Shown here: piece by piece, positions 27,941 to 38,046 of the stretch
Layout: the number at the start of each line of letters is the position of its first letter
How positions within the stretch are numbered: the first letter of the stretch is position 1
Source: Lachnospiraceae bacterium
GTDB taxonomy: Bacteria; Bacillota; Clostridia; Lachnospirales; Lachnospiraceae
DNA length: 64,000 bases
NCBI GenBank assembly: GCA_017474455.1
Contig: JAFVHP010000034.1
Location: 1-64,000, forward strand
Reading direction: 5' to 3'
Translations under genes and position numbers: made by a program
The notes under the pieces: model-generated
Told to the model about the DNA's origin: nothing
Seen by the model: the letters and a program-made list of their open reading frames with translations, nothing else
The model's database searches: none

Positions 27941-30900
27941 ATGTCATACAGGTTCTTCTTCGGCGCGTCAGGTGCCGGAAAAAGCACAGCGATACATAAA
28001 GAAGTGATCCGGCGCTCTAAAACGGCGCTGGATCATTTTTGCAATAAAGAGACTGATTCTCCGGACCAGTTCATTGTGATCGTGCCGGAGCAGTTCACTC
28101 TGATCACACAGAAAGACCTGACGGCTGCGGATCCTGACGGTGTGATCATGAATGTGGACGTCCTGAGTTTTGCAAGGCTCGCGCACCGTGTATTTGAAGA
28201 GATCTCTGCCGATGAAAAAGTCGCTCTGGATGATACGGGGAAAAGCCTCATCCTGAGAAGGCTTGCCTCTGTTAAGGAAAATGAACTGCTTTTCCTCGGC
28301 AGAGCCATGCACCGGCAGGGTATGGCCGGTGAGGTCAAATCTACCATTTCCGAGCTTATGCAGTATGATATAAGCCCTGAAGAACTGGACCGTATCGCGG
28401 AAGAAGCGCATAAAAACGGATATGGAGCGCTTTCTGCCCGTCTTAAGGATATTTCCCTTCTCTATAAAGAGTTTACGCTGTTTAAACAGGACCGGTTCAT
28501 GACCGGAGAAGACCGGATGACACTCCTTGCCGAAGCAGTCCCGTTCTCTTCGCTGATCCGGCACAGTGTTATCTACTTTGACGGTTTTACCGGTTTTACT
28601 CCCCTTCAGAAAAAAGTCCTGCAGGCCCTTATGCCCGTTGCTAAAGAGCTTGTATTTTCCGTCCTTTATTCGGATGACGGCGGCCCGGCCCCATGGGATC
28701 CCTGTTCAGATCCCTCTGCCGGACAGAGGCTTTTTTATCTGTCCAGAAAAATGTGTGATGATATCCGGCAGATCGCCCGGGATACGGGCTGCGGCCACGG
28801 GGAAGACTGCATCCTTCAAGACAGGAGACTTCCCAGGTTTGGCACAGCTCCCGGACTTTCATATCTTGAAAAGCATATCTTCAGAACAGGCGTGAATGTA
28901 TATGATGATCCTGTCGGGGACAGTATCCGGATCAGCGAAGCCGGAACAGTGTCAGATGAAGTGGAAATGCTCTGCAGGCACATCATGACAGCAGTCATGA
29001 AAGACGGGTATGCGTTTCACGACTTCGCGGTCATCACGCCGGATCCGGAAACCTACGGGCCTTTGCTGGAAAGATACGGAAAGAGGACCGGGCTTCCTTT
29101 TTACCAGGACCGGTCTGAATCCATGGCCAGACATCCCCTGAGCCAGACGGTACTCGGTGCCCTGGATATCTGCACGGGCGGTTTTTCTTATCCCGCCGTT
29201 TTCCATTATCTGCGTTCCGGTTTTTCACTGCTTGAAAACGGCGAAACGGATCTGCTGGACAATTATTGTCTTTCCCACGGAGTATTTTCGGCCGTGAAAT
29301 GGAAAATGCCCTTTGATGATGTCTGTGATCCCCTGAGGTCAAAGCTCCTGGACGAACTTTCACCGCTTATGGATATGGGCGGCAGCGCCCGTGAAAAATG
29401 CGGATCTGTCCAGGAATATATGGAGAAGATCGATGCCGGGAACAGACTGGCGGCAATGGCCGGTGAATTTGCCCTGGCAAATGACAGGGTAAGAGAGAGG
29501 ACATATCTCCAGGTCTATGATGCCGTAATAAAGCTTCTGGACCAGATCGGTTCGATCCTGGATGATGAGAAGATAAGCGTCCGTGATTTCAGGGATCTTT
29601 TGGAAGCCGGTCTTGAAGAGATAAAACTGGGAACTCTTCCCCAGAACGCGGACAGCATCATTGTCGGCGATCTTGTCAGGACAAGGCTGCCGGAAGTAAA
29701 AGTACTGTGCCTGATCGGCTGCAACGACGGGCTCATTCCCGCGGGCGGATCGCTGCACGGTATCTTTTCGGAGCACGACAGGGCATTCATGAAGATACAG
29801 GGCATGGAACTGTCGCCCGATCCCAGGGAACAGCTCTTTCTGCAGAGGCTGTATCTGTATATGAACCTGACCCGTCCTTCTGAACGTTTATGGCTCAGTT
29901 ACGCACTGTCATCCGCCGACGGCAGTCCGCTTTCCCCATCGGTCCTTATCAGGCAGCTGACGGATCTTTTCCCGAAGATCAAGGTGTCCGGAGACGGGGA
30001 CACTGTCCGGGAGCGCCTGACGGATGTACATGATTCTGTGTATATATATGCGGATGCTCTGCGCAGATATACTGACGCTCTGACGGATCCGGAAAGGGAT
30101 GCGGATGAACTTATGACGCTGCACGGGATAATGCAGTCACATCCGGAGACCGGGAAAAAAGCCGGCAGGATACTGGATGCGGCGTTCATGCATTATGTCC
30201 CTGAACGGCTTACCGAAGCATGTGCCAAAGCGCTGTACAAAGACCATATCACCGGCAGTGTCACGCGTCTGGAGACTATGGCACAGTGTCCTTTACGACA
30301 GTTCCTTAAGTACGGTCTTAAGCTCACGGAACGGAATGTTTTCGAATACGAAAGCAGGGATACCGGTACGATCCTGCATGAAACGATCGACAGGTTCAGC
30401 CGCCTTCTGAAGGAAGACGGTTTCTCATGGAATGATATCGGGGAGAGAGACCGGCTTGGCCTTATCAGAAAAGCTTTTTCAGAGACAGTGGCCGAATACA
30501 GGGATCTGATCCTGTACGGGACACAGCGGACGGCAAAACAGACGGACCGTTATCTGCGCATTCTGGACAGGACAGCGGAAACTCTCCAGTACCAGCTGAA
30601 AAAAGGCCGTTTTACGCCTGCCGGCTCAGAGATCGTTTTCGGGGAGAGGTCCGGCAGCCAGGCAGATCTTTCGTTTGATCTTGGCAGCGGCAGAAGCGTA
30701 CAGCTTACCGGAAGAGTGGACAGGTTCGATATCTGTACGGAAAGCGGAAAGACATATATAAAAATACTGGATTATAAATCCGGAGATCATGACCTGGATA
30801 TCCGTCAGATCAGGGACGGTCTGGAACTGCAGCTGATGATATACATGCTCGCTGTACTCAAAGCCGGCGCAGGAGAGGGTGAGAAGATTCCTGCCGCACT

Positions 30901-31321
30901 TCTGTATTACCGGTTCATGGACCCGCTCCTTGACGGGGATAAAGCCAATGCGGATATTCACAGGTCATTAAAGCCGAAAGGCCTTGTAAACAGCGATGTA
31001 AAGGTACTTGAGCTCCTGGACGAAGATTATAAGAACAGCGGCGGTTCCGATGTGATCCCTGTCTCCATCAAAAAAGACGGGTCTTTTTCCGCCTATTCAA
31101 GCGTGTTTGCCCCTGAAGAGTTCGAGAGCTTAATGGATTCTGTGACAGATACTGTCCGTTCAAGATCATCAGCTATCCTGAACGGCGACAAAAAGGCATT
31201 GCCAGTCATATATGACGATAAAAAGAATGCATGTACTTACTGCCCGTACAGGGACGTTTGCGGATTTGATCCCAGGCTTCCCGGGTACAGGAGAAGGAAG
31301 ATCGGAGAGAGTACGGATTGA
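27941..31321 (+). CDS. addB: ATP-dependent helicase/nuclease subunit B
   Basis: Partner of AddA in the Chi-regulated end-resection nuclease that repairs double-strand breaks. The 1126-residue protein has an N-terminal Walker A GASGAGKST at 8-16, an inactivated helicase body, and a C-terminal RecB-type nuclease with LDYKSG. The four iron-sulfur cysteines are visible: Cys783 in AQCPLRQF and Cys1098, 1101 and 1107 in CTYCPYRDVC. The ATG at 27941 is chosen; an open frame runs upstream to 27788 but lies inside the previous gene and has no family similarity. Confidence 0.95.
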   Translation: MSYRFFFGASGAGKSTAIHKEVIRRSKTALDHFCNKETDSPDQFIVIVPEQFTLITQKDLTAADPDGVIMNVDVLSFARLAHRVFEEISADEKVALDDTGKSLILRRLASVKENELLFLGRAMHRQGMAGEVKSTISELMQYDISPEELDRIAEEAHKNGYGALSARLKDISLLYKEFTLFKQDRFMTGEDRMTLLAEAVPFSSLIRHSVIYFDGFTGFTPLQKKVLQALMPVAKELVFSVLYSDDGGPAPWDPCSDPSAGQRLFYLSRKMCDDIRQIARDTGCGHGEDCILQDRRLPRFGTAPGLSYLEKHIFRTGVNVYDDPVGDSIRISEAGTVSDEVEMLCRHIMTAVMKDGYAFHDFAVITPDPETYGPLLERYGKRTGLPFYQDRSESMARHPLSQTVLGALDICTGGFSYPAVFHYLRSGFSLLENGETDLLDNYCLSHGVFSAVKWKMPFDDVCDPLRSKLLDELSPLMDMGGSAREKCGSVQEYMEKIDAGNRLAAMAGEFALANDRVRERTYLQVYDAVIKLLDQIGSILDDEKISVRDFRDLLEAGLEEIKLGTLPQNADSIIVGDLVRTRLPEVKVLCLIGCNDGLIPAGGSLHGIFSEHDRAFMKIQGMELSPDPREQLFLQRLYLYMNLTRPSERLWLSYALSSADGSPLSPSVLIRQLTDLFPKIKVSGDGDTVRERLTDVHDSVYIYADALRRYTDALTDPERDADELMTLHGIMQSHPETGKKAGRILDAAFMHYVPERLTEACAKALYKDHITGSVTRLETMAQCPLRQFLKYGLKLTERNVFEYESRDTGTILHETIDRFSRLLKEDGFSWNDIGERDRLGLIRKAFSETVAEYRDLILYGTQRTAKQTDRYLRILDRTAETLQYQLKKGRFTPAGSEIVFGERSGSQADLSFDLGSGRSVQLTGRVDRFDICTESGKTYIKILDYKSGDHDLDIRQIRDGLELQLMIYMLAVLKAGAGEGEKIPAALLYYRFMDPLLDGDKANADIHRSLKPKGLVNSDVKVLELLDEDYKNSGGSDVIPVSIKKDGSFSAYSSVFAPEEFESLMDSVTDTVRSRSSAILNGDKKALPVIYDDKKNACTYCPYRDVCGFDPRLPGYRRRKIGESTD

Positions 31322-34300
31322 TTTTTACCAGCCAGCAGCAGAAGGTCATTGATACCAGAAAAAAGAATATACTTGTCTCCGCGGCTGCAGGCAGCGGCAA
31401 GACGGCAGTACTCGTTGAAAGGATACTGTCCATCATTCTTGACGCTTCGGATCCGGTGGATATCGACCGCCTGCTCGTCGTTACGTTCACAAGGGCTGCC
31501 GCGGCGCAGATGCGTGAAAGGATAAGCGCTGCCCTGATCGAGCGGTCAAGACAGATCGAAACCGATAATGCCTGCCCTGAGGAGGAAAGGCACCGTCTGC
31601 TTATGCTTATCCAGCGGCAGGAGATGCTGCTGCATAACGCGAAGATCACCACGATCGACAGTTTCTGCAGTTATCTTCTCAGAAATCATTTCGGAGAGAT
31701 CGGCCTTGATCCCGGATTCAGGCTGATGACACAGATCGAGTCAAAGCTGGTCTTTGAGGATGTACTTGCGGAATTTATCGAGTCCCGCTACGCAGCATCG
31801 GATCCTGATTTTCTGTACTGTACCGAATATTTCTGCCAGGGCCTGACTGACACAGAGATGGAGAAGATCCTGACTGACCTGTATGAGGAAGCGGTCTCAC
31901 ACCCCGATCCGGAAGCATTTCTTGAAGAGAGGAAAAAGGATTACGATCCCGACAGTGAAAACAACAGCCTGGACAGTCTCATCTTGAAGACGGGGATCCT
32001 TCTCCTTAATGAGACCGGTGAACGGTATCCGGAGTTGATCGGTATGTGCCAGGCGCCTGGAGGACCTCATCCTTATGAGGAAAACTTACGTAAAGAACAG
32101 GATGCCATCCTCGGTGTGAAGGAACCGGCTGATATCCGTGAACTGACCGGTTCGTATCAGCAGGTACTGGGCGCTTACGTGACACTCAGGCAGGCGGGGG
32201 CGAAAAAGTATCCGGATATCGACCCGGTCCTCAAAGATACGGTAAAAGACAGAAGAACGGATCTGCATAACGGGCTGAAAAAGTTTTATACGGAATATCT
32301 TAGCGACCACCCGGATGAAGACCGGAAGAACAGACTGTGTGCCGGCGCGCTCCATGCCGTTATGGACCAGGCTATGCTGCTTATGGATGCGTACAGGAAG
32401 AAAAAACAGGAAGCAAATGTCCTGGATTTTTCCGACCTTGAGCATCTTGCCCTCAGGATCCTCCTGAAAGACGGTGAGCCGACGGATACGGCCAGGCTGT
32501 ACCGCAGTCTGTATGATGAGGTCATGATCGACGAATATCAGGACAGCAACGATATCCAGGAGCTGATCCTGAGTACGATATCCGGCAATGATGATGGGCG
32601 CTTTAACAGGTTCATGGTCGGTGACGTAAAGCAGAGCATCTACAGGTTCAGACAGGCAAGGCCCAATATCTTCATGGAAAAGGCCGTTTCATACGGTGAC
32701 GACGGCGTTGATTCTATCCGGATCGATCTGGATCGGAACTTCAGGAGCAGGCCGGAGGTGATCGGTACCGTCAACTCCATATTCAGGAAACTGATGAGAA
32801 GCGAGATCGGCGGGGTCAGCTACGATCTTTCACAGTATCTGGTGCCCGGCGCGGAGTATGGCTCCGGACCGGATGCAGACATGTATGATACCGAAATGAT
32901 CCTGATCGACAAGAATGACCAGAATGCCGGTAAAGAAGACGGCACCGGAGAAGATGACCTGACCCCGGTGGAGAGAGAAGCTTTTATGGTCGCGGAAAGG
33001 ATCCGGGAGATAGTGGGAACGCTTCCCGTAAGTGACGGGCACGGAGGTCAAAGGCCGGCACGGTACGGAGATATTGCCGTTCTGCTTAGGTCCGATTCCG
33101 GCTGGAACGATACATTCAAAACAGTTTTCGAAGCACTGCGCATTCCCGTTACTGTCAGGACCGCGGCAGGTTACTTCGGCGCCGGTGAGATCAGAGATGT
33201 CCTCCAGGTCCTCAGGATCATTGACAATCCTCTGCAGGATATTCCGTTCTACGGCTCGATGAGAAGCTATTTCGGCGGATTTACGGAGGAAGAAGCCGCC
33301 TGGATCAGGATATACACCGAAAAGGCCGGGCAGGATATCTTTCTTTTCAACGCTCTGGAGACGATAGCCGGTGACGGCGGCACTGCCTGTACGGTGCCGG
33401 CAGCACTGAAGTCAAAATGCGCTCTCTTTCTGGAATTTATCGCTGAATACAGGAAAAAAGCGGTCTATATGGATATGCAGGCACTGCTTTCCGCTCTGAT
33501 CGATGATACGGGATATCTTGCCTATTGTTCAGCCCTGCCCCAAGGCGCAGTCAGGACCGGGAACCTCCGGATGCTGGTCCAGAGAGCCGCTGAATTCGAG
33601 ACCACCCAGTATTCAGGACTCTTCAGGTTCCTTCGATATATCGACGAAATGATGTCATACCAGATCGATTTCGGGGAAGCGGGCAGTATTGATGATTCTT
33701 CGGACAGTGTGAAGCTGATGAGTGTCCACAAAAGCAAAGGCCTGGAATTCCCGGTCTGTTTTGTGGCCGGACTCGGCAAAAAAATGAATATGAGGGATGC
33801 TTCTGCCAGGATCATAACAGATCCGGATCTGGGCGCGGGATGCGACGCAGTGGATCCCGGCAGAAGAATCAGATACACAAGCCGCAGAAAACAGTTCATC
33901 GCGGACAAGATCAAGCGCGATACCCTTGGCGAAGAATTAAGGATCCTCTATGTAGCCATGACCAGGGCAAGAGAAAAGCTGATACTTACCGGATCGATAG
34001 AAAATGCCGTTATGCGGATCGATGAAATAACCGGCAGTATAGCGGAAGATGCCCGGAAAGAGGATGTCCTGCCGTCTCAGCTGTCTGTATCTGCCCTGAC
34101 CGGTGCGGGTTCTTTTGCCGAACTGATCCTGTGCGCGGCCAAAAGCTGCAGCAAAGACGGTCAAATGCCCGTCAGGTTCAGTATTGCCGGAGGGCCGGCC
34201 CAGTCTGAAGAAGAAGAAAAAGCAGCTGCCGTCATATTTGAAAAACGCAGGAACCTGGACACAGCAGCGCAAAAGTATCTGATGGGCGGAGCGTCTGCGC

Positions 34301-35034
34301 TCCCCGATCCGGAACTGGCCGCCGACCTGGAAGAGAGGCTGTCCTTCCGTTACGCATACAGTGCCCTCGCCGGGCTCTATACGAAGACCACGGTCTCGGA
34401 ACTGAAAAAATCCGCGATGTACAGACTGGATGAAGAAGGTTTTGAAGGAGCGGACGGGTCTGACGCTGCCGGCATCAGCAGCCTGCACGGAGAACAGAAT
34501 GGCAGCCACGGGGCCGAGTATGGTACAAGTGTGCACAGGCTCATGGAACTGATGGACCAGACAGTGCTCGGAACGGACAGCATATTAACGGAAAACGGAC
34601 TGTCCGAATGGATCGGATCGCTTAAAGACGAAGGAAAGCTGTCCGGGACTGAGTATTCGATGCTTAGTCCGGAAAGGATACTTCCGTTCTTTTCCACAGA
34701 TCTTTTCAGAAGGATGGGCAGGGCATTTAGGAACAACTGTCTTTTCAGAGAACAGCCATTTGTCATGCAGGTTCCCGCCAGGGAGCTGGATATATCGCTG
34801 CCCGATTCGGAAACGGTACTGGTCCAGGGGATCATTGACGCGTTTTTCCTTGAGGGTGATGATATTATACTTCTGGATTATAAGACGGACCGCGCGGTCA
34901 CGGAAAAAGACCTTGCCGACAGATATCGTGTACAGCTGGATTATTATGCCCGGGCGCTGGAAAAAATATTCCACAGGAAAGTTACCGAAAAACTGATCTA
35001 TTCATTCAGTCTGTCCAGAGTAATCCGCCTGTGA
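31318..35034 (+). CDS. addA: ATP-dependent helicase/nuclease subunit A
   Basis: UvrD-like motor and nuclease subunit of AddAB. The 1238 residues include Walker A AAAGSGKT at 22-29, Walker B with DEYQDSN, VGDVKQSIYRFRQA (motif III), VHKSKGLEFPV (motif V), LYVAMTRAREKL (motif VI), and the C-terminal nuclease with ILLDYKTDR. The start is a TTG at 31318 overlapping the addB stop (TTGA), about 10 bases after a GGAG site; the addAB pair is translationally coupled. Confidence 0.95.
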   Translation: MIFTSQQQKVIDTRKKNILVSAAAGSGKTAVLVERILSIILDASDPVDIDRLLVVTFTRAAAAQMRERISAALIERSRQIETDNACPEEERHRLLMLIQRQEMLLHNAKITTIDSFCSYLLRNHFGEIGLDPGFRLMTQIESKLVFEDVLAEFIESRYAASDPDFLYCTEYFCQGLTDTEMEKILTDLYEEAVSHPDPEAFLEERKKDYDPDSENNSLDSLILKTGILLLNETGERYPELIGMCQAPGGPHPYEENLRKEQDAILGVKEPADIRELTGSYQQVLGAYVTLRQAGAKKYPDIDPVLKDTVKDRRTDLHNGLKKFYTEYLSDHPDEDRKNRLCAGALHAVMDQAMLLMDAYRKKKQEANVLDFSDLEHLALRILLKDGEPTDTARLYRSLYDEVMIDEYQDSNDIQELILSTISGNDDGRFNRFMVGDVKQSIYRFRQARPNIFMEKAVSYGDDGVDSIRIDLDRNFRSRPEVIGTVNSIFRKLMRSEIGGVSYDLSQYLVPGAEYGSGPDADMYDTEMILIDKNDQNAGKEDGTGEDDLTPVEREAFMVAERIREIVGTLPVSDGHGGQRPARYGDIAVLLRSDSGWNDTFKTVFEALRIPVTVRTAAGYFGAGEIRDVLQVLRIIDNPLQDIPFYGSMRSYFGGFTEEEAAWIRIYTEKAGQDIFLFNALETIAGDGGTACTVPAALKSKCALFLEFIAEYRKKAVYMDMQALLSALIDDTGYLAYCSALPQGAVRTGNLRMLVQRAAEFETTQYSGLFRFLRYIDEMMSYQIDFGEAGSIDDSSDSVKLMSVHKSKGLEFPVCFVAGLGKKMNMRDASARIITDPDLGAGCDAVDPGRRIRYTSRRKQFIADKIKRDTLGEELRILYVAMTRAREKLILTGSIENAVMRIDEITGSIAEDARKEDVLPSQLSVSALTGAGSFAELILCAAKSCSKDGQMPVRFSIAGGPAQSEEEEKAAAVIFEKRRNLDTAAQKYLMGGASALPDPELAADLEERLSFRYAYSALAGLYTKTTVSELKKSAMYRLDEEGFEGADGSDAAGISSLHGEQNGSHGAEYGTSVHRLMELMDQTVLGTDSILTENGLSEWIGSLKDEGKLSGTEYSMLSPERILPFFSTDLFRRMGRAFRNNCLFREQPFVMQVPARELDISLPDSETVLVQGIIDAFFLEGDDIILLDYKTDRAVTEKDLADRYRVQLDYYARALEKIFHRKVTEKLIYSFSLSRVIRL

Positions 35035-35061
35035 GGCGGCATGGTTTTTAAGGAAAACAAC

Positions 35062-35702
35062 ATGGATATCGTAAACAGATATGTAGTCGTCGGCGGCGCC
35101 GATATCGGGGATTATTCATACATAAAAAGCCTGCTGAAAGAGGATGACCTCTTTATATACTGTGACAGCGGACTCCGGCATATGGAAGGACTGGGGAGAA
35201 AGCCTGATCTTGTGGTCGGTGATTTCGATTCCCATGATGTTCCGCACCTTGAATGCGAAACGATCATCCTGCCGCGGGAAAAGACGACACTGATACGTCT
35301 TTTGCTGTTAAGCAGGCAATACAACGGGGCTGCCGCGAACTTCTGCTGGTCGGTGCCGCAGGCAACAGGCAGGATCATACCCTTGTCAATCTTTACCTGC
35401 TGTTCCTCTTAGATTCCCGCCATATCAAAGCCATACTGGCTGATGATTATTCCGAGATGGAAGTCGTTTCTAAAGAGCCGGTGTATATTGATGATTCCTG
35501 CTGCTATTTTTCCCTCCTGAATATGACCGGAAAGGCAGAAGGCGTTACGATAACAGGCGCGAAATACCCGCTTGAAAACGGCAGTATTGGTTATGAGGAA
35601 CAGTATGCGACCAGCAATGAAGTCCTCCCAGGCCAAAAAGCCTGCATCAGCGTTTTAGAAGGAAGGCTTCTGCTGATGCGGATCCGGAAGGACCGCACTT
35701 AA
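35062..35702 (+). pseudogene. thiamine pyrophosphokinase with a one-base frameshift
   Basis: Converts thiamine directly to thiamine diphosphate. The two halves are clear: YCDSGLRHMEGLGRKPDLVV and GDFDSH up to LPREK in one frame, then KDDTDTSFAVKQAIQRG, a DHTLVNLYLL block and a normal C-terminal domain in the frame one base earlier. The join lies at a run of four A (35279-35282); one more A would give LPREKDDTDT, the normal family sequence. So either one base was lost in the genome or in the assembly. A start at 35041 is also possible; 35062 has a better spaced AAGGA. It lies directly upstream of the TPP-riboswitch thiamine operon and 7-27 bases after addA. Confidence 0.85.
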
Positions 35703-35711
35703 GGAAAACAG

Positions 35712-35739
35712 TTGCAATTATCGGGAATGTGCTTATAAT
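35712..35739 (+). promoter_or_regulatory. promoter of the thiamine salvage operon
   Basis: TTGCAA (35712-35717), 16-base spacer, perfect TATAAT (35734-35739). Transcription would start near 35746, right at the riboswitch. Confidence 0.75.
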
Positions 35740-35747
35740 TTACCTTA

Positions 35748-35831
35748 AAACGGGGAGCTGGTTAAGCCGGCTGAGAGGAAGCCTTATGCTTCGACCCGAA
35801 ACCTGATTTGGATAATGCCAACGTAGGGAAA
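35748..35831 (+). ncRNA. TPP riboswitch (THI element)
   Basis: The conserved core of the thiamine pyrophosphate aptamer is present: CGGGGAGCTG at the 5' side, GGCTGAGAGGAAG in the pyrimidine-sensing helix, CCCGAAACCTGATTTGGATA and ATGCCAACGTAGGGAA at the 3' side. It is followed by a hairpin terminator, so binding of TPP is expected to reduce transcription of thiD-cytX-thiW-thiEM. Confidence 0.96.
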
Positions 35832-35850
35832 TACTGGATCGTCATGACTT

Positions 35851-35880
35851 GCGGAATGCCCTGCGGTGTTCCGCTTTTTT
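35851..35880 (+). terminator. riboswitch-controlled terminator before thiD
   Basis: A 10-bp stem with G-U pairs (35851-35860 with 35865-35874), 4-base loop and a run of six T. It lies 20 bases after the TPP aptamer and about 120 bases before thiD. Confidence 0.8.
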
Positions 35881-36001
35881 CTTTCTTGCGGCATTGGCAA
35901 AGAAAGGCACTGTCACAGTCGTACAGCGGCTGACCGGGGGCACCACCTTCCGTCGCTCTATAAAATTAATGCGGTCCCGGTCATCGGGAGAAAGGATAAA
36001 A

Positions 36002-36796
36002 ATGTACACAGCATTAACAATCGCCGGAAGTGATTCCAGCGGAGGCGCCGGTATTCAGGCAGATATCAAAACTATGACCGCTAACGGCGTTTATGCCATG
36101 AGCGCGGTCACAGCGCTTACCGCCCAGAATACGACCGGCGTAACAGCAATCATGGAAGTAACGCCGGAATTTCTGGCAGAACAGCTGGACCGGATATTTA
36201 CGGATATTTTCCCGGACGCGGTGAAGACCGGGATGGTCTCTTCCCCGGAGCTTATCCGCACGACAGCAGATAAGCTGAAGCAGTATAAAGCGGGAAATAT
36301 CGTTGTGGATCCGGTAATGGTGGCTACCAGCGGCGCAAAGCTTATCAGCGCGGAGGCCATCGGCACTTTGAAAACTGAATTACTGCCTCTTGCAGACGTT
36401 GTTACTCCGAACATACCGGAAGCGGAAGTCCTTTCAGGGATCCCAGTTAAAGATACGGACAGTATGGTCGAAGCCGCCAGGATCATCAGTGAAAACTACG
36501 GTACAGCCGTACTTTTAAAAGGCGGACACAGTCTGAATGATGCGAATGACCTTCTGTATGACAAAGGCAAAGCGGTCTGGTTTTCCGGAAAAAGGATCAA
36601 CAATCCCAATACGCACGGGACAGGCTGCACATTATCGAGCGCGATCGCGTCCAATCTGGCCAAAGGTCGTGATATGGCGACGGCTATCCGGGCGGCAAAG
36701 AACTACATTTCCGGAGCGCTGGCAGCGGGACTGGATCTCGGAAAGGGGAGCGGTCCCTTAAACCATGCATTTGCCATAGAAGGTGATTTCTGCTGA
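36002..36796 (+). CDS. thiD: hydroxymethylpyrimidine/phosphomethylpyrimidine kinase
   Basis: Phosphorylates HMP and HMP-phosphate to the diphosphate used by ThiE. The 264-residue ribokinase-like protein starts MYTALTIAGSDSSGGAGIQA, has the substrate loop GMVSSPELI, and ends with the anion-hole motif NTHGTGCTLSSAIA. The ATG at 36002, after a GGGAGAAAGG site, is chosen over an open frame reaching back to 35849, which overlaps the terminator hairpin. First gene of the riboswitch operon. Confidence 0.96.
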   Translation: MYTALTIAGSDSSGGAGIQADIKTMTANGVYAMSAVTALTAQNTTGVTAIMEVTPEFLAEQLDRIFTDIFPDAVKTGMVSSPELIRTTADKLKQYKAGNIVVDPVMVATSGAKLISAEAIGTLKTELLPLADVVTPNIPEAEVLSGIPVKDTDSMVEAARIISENYGTAVLLKGGHSLNDANDLLYDKGKAVWFSGKRINNPNTHGTGCTLSSAIASNLAKGRDMATAIRAAKNYISGALAAGLDLGKGSGPLNHAFAIEGDFC

Positions 36797-36807
36797 AGGA
36801 GGACTAT

Positions 36808-37986
36808 ATGAAAGCAAAAACATCCACGGCGTCAAATGCACTGATCTGGTTTGGCGCAGGTGTTTCCATTGCCGAGATACTGACCGGTACCTATTATGCC
36901 GGACTTGGGTTCGCAAAAGGCATTGCTGCAATCCTGCTTGGCCATCTGATCGGCGGCGCACTCATGTTTGCAGCCGGATTGATCGGCGGCAGGGAAGAAA
37001 AGAGCGCAATGGAGACGGTCAAGATGAGCTTCGGCGAAAAGGGGAGTATCCTTTTTACTCTGCTCAACATCCTCCAGCTTATCGGCTGGACTGCCATCAT
37101 GATCTATGACGGTTCTCTCGCTGCGAACGAGATCTTTTCGGCCGGCCACTGGATATGGGCTCTCGTGATCGGTATCCTGATCATCGTATGGATCCTGATC
37201 GGGCTGAAGGGACTCGGAAAGGTCAATACAGTTGCCATGAGCGCGCTCATGATTCTTTCACTGATCCTTTTCTATGTGATCTTTTTTAAGGAAAGGGGGA
37301 CCGCGCAGGCAGCCGGCGAGGCGATCTCTTTCGGTGCCGCAGTCGAACTGGGCGCGGCTATGCCGCTTTCATGGCTGCCCCTGATCAGTGACTATACCAG
37401 GGAAGCCGAAAAGCCGTTCGCCGCAACACTGGTCAGCGTTATCGTGTACAACGCAGTCAGCATTTTCATGTATACGCTGGGAATGGGAGCCGCCATCCTG
37501 ACCGGAACGGATGATATTTCACTCATTATGGTCAGGGCAGGTATGGGAGCGGCAGGCCTTCTGATCATCGTTTTTTCCACGGTCACGACCACTTTCCTGG
37601 ACGCTTATTCCGCCGGTGTGTCAGCTGTATCCTTATCCGCCAGAGTCAATGAAAAGTGGGCTGCTGTTGCTGTTGCGGCCATAGGTACGGCAGGAGCTGT
37701 CATTTATCCGATGGATAACATCACCGGATTCCTGTATTTTATAGGTTCGGTCTTTGCGCCGATGATCGCCGTTCAGATCGTCGACTATTACCTGCTGGGA
37801 AAAAGGAACAGCACGAAAAGCATTTCCGCCGGCAATCTGCTGATATGGCTCACAGGCTTTGCTGTATACAGGTTCCTGATGAGACTGGATATCCCCTGCG
37901 GGAATACTCTGCCGGACATGGTGTTTACGATCGCTCTGTGTCTTGTCGTGAACAGGATCAGGGGAGGCAGAACAGAAACTTCATAA
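36808..37986 (+). CDS. cytX: putative HMP transporter CytX, NCS1 family
   Basis: Membrane protein of 392 residues with about 11-12 hydrophobic helices, starting SNALIWFGAGVSIAEILTGT, which is typical of the CytX branch of nucleobase-cation symporters tied to THI riboswitches. Relatives are predicted to import hydroxymethylpyrimidine, the substrate of the thiD product 11 bases upstream. GAAGGAGGAC precedes the ATG. Short for NCS1 (usually 400-460) but of normal size for CytX. Confidence 0.9.
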   Translation: MKAKTSTASNALIWFGAGVSIAEILTGTYYAGLGFAKGIAAILLGHLIGGALMFAAGLIGGREEKSAMETVKMSFGEKGSILFTLLNILQLIGWTAIMIYDGSLAANEIFSAGHWIWALVIGILIIVWILIGLKGLGKVNTVAMSALMILSLILFYVIFFKERGTAQAAGEAISFGAAVELGAAMPLSWLPLISDYTREAEKPFAATLVSVIVYNAVSIFMYTLGMGAAILTGTDDISLIMVRAGMGAAGLLIIVFSTVTTTFLDAYSAGVSAVSLSARVNEKWAAVAVAAIGTAGAVIYPMDNITGFLYFIGSVFAPMIAVQIVDYYLLGKRNSTKSISAGNLLIWLTGFAVYRFLMRLDIPCGNTLPDMVFTIALCLVVNRIRGGRTETS

Positions 37987-38046
37987 CGCAGGAACAGACC
38001 ATTTCAGATCTGTTTCTGCAGCATATTGAAAGAAAGGAATTTACTG

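Noticed and set aside
35275-35285. Programmed -1 frameshift in the TPK gene
   Set aside because: A -1 shift would restore the frame, but the site (cgg gaa aag) is not a standard slippery heptamer and no stimulating hairpin is seen. Base loss is simpler.
35849-36001. Upstream extension of thiD by 51 codons
   Set aside because: It covers the riboswitch terminator hairpin and has no ThiD similarity; ATG at 36002 has a good ribosome site.
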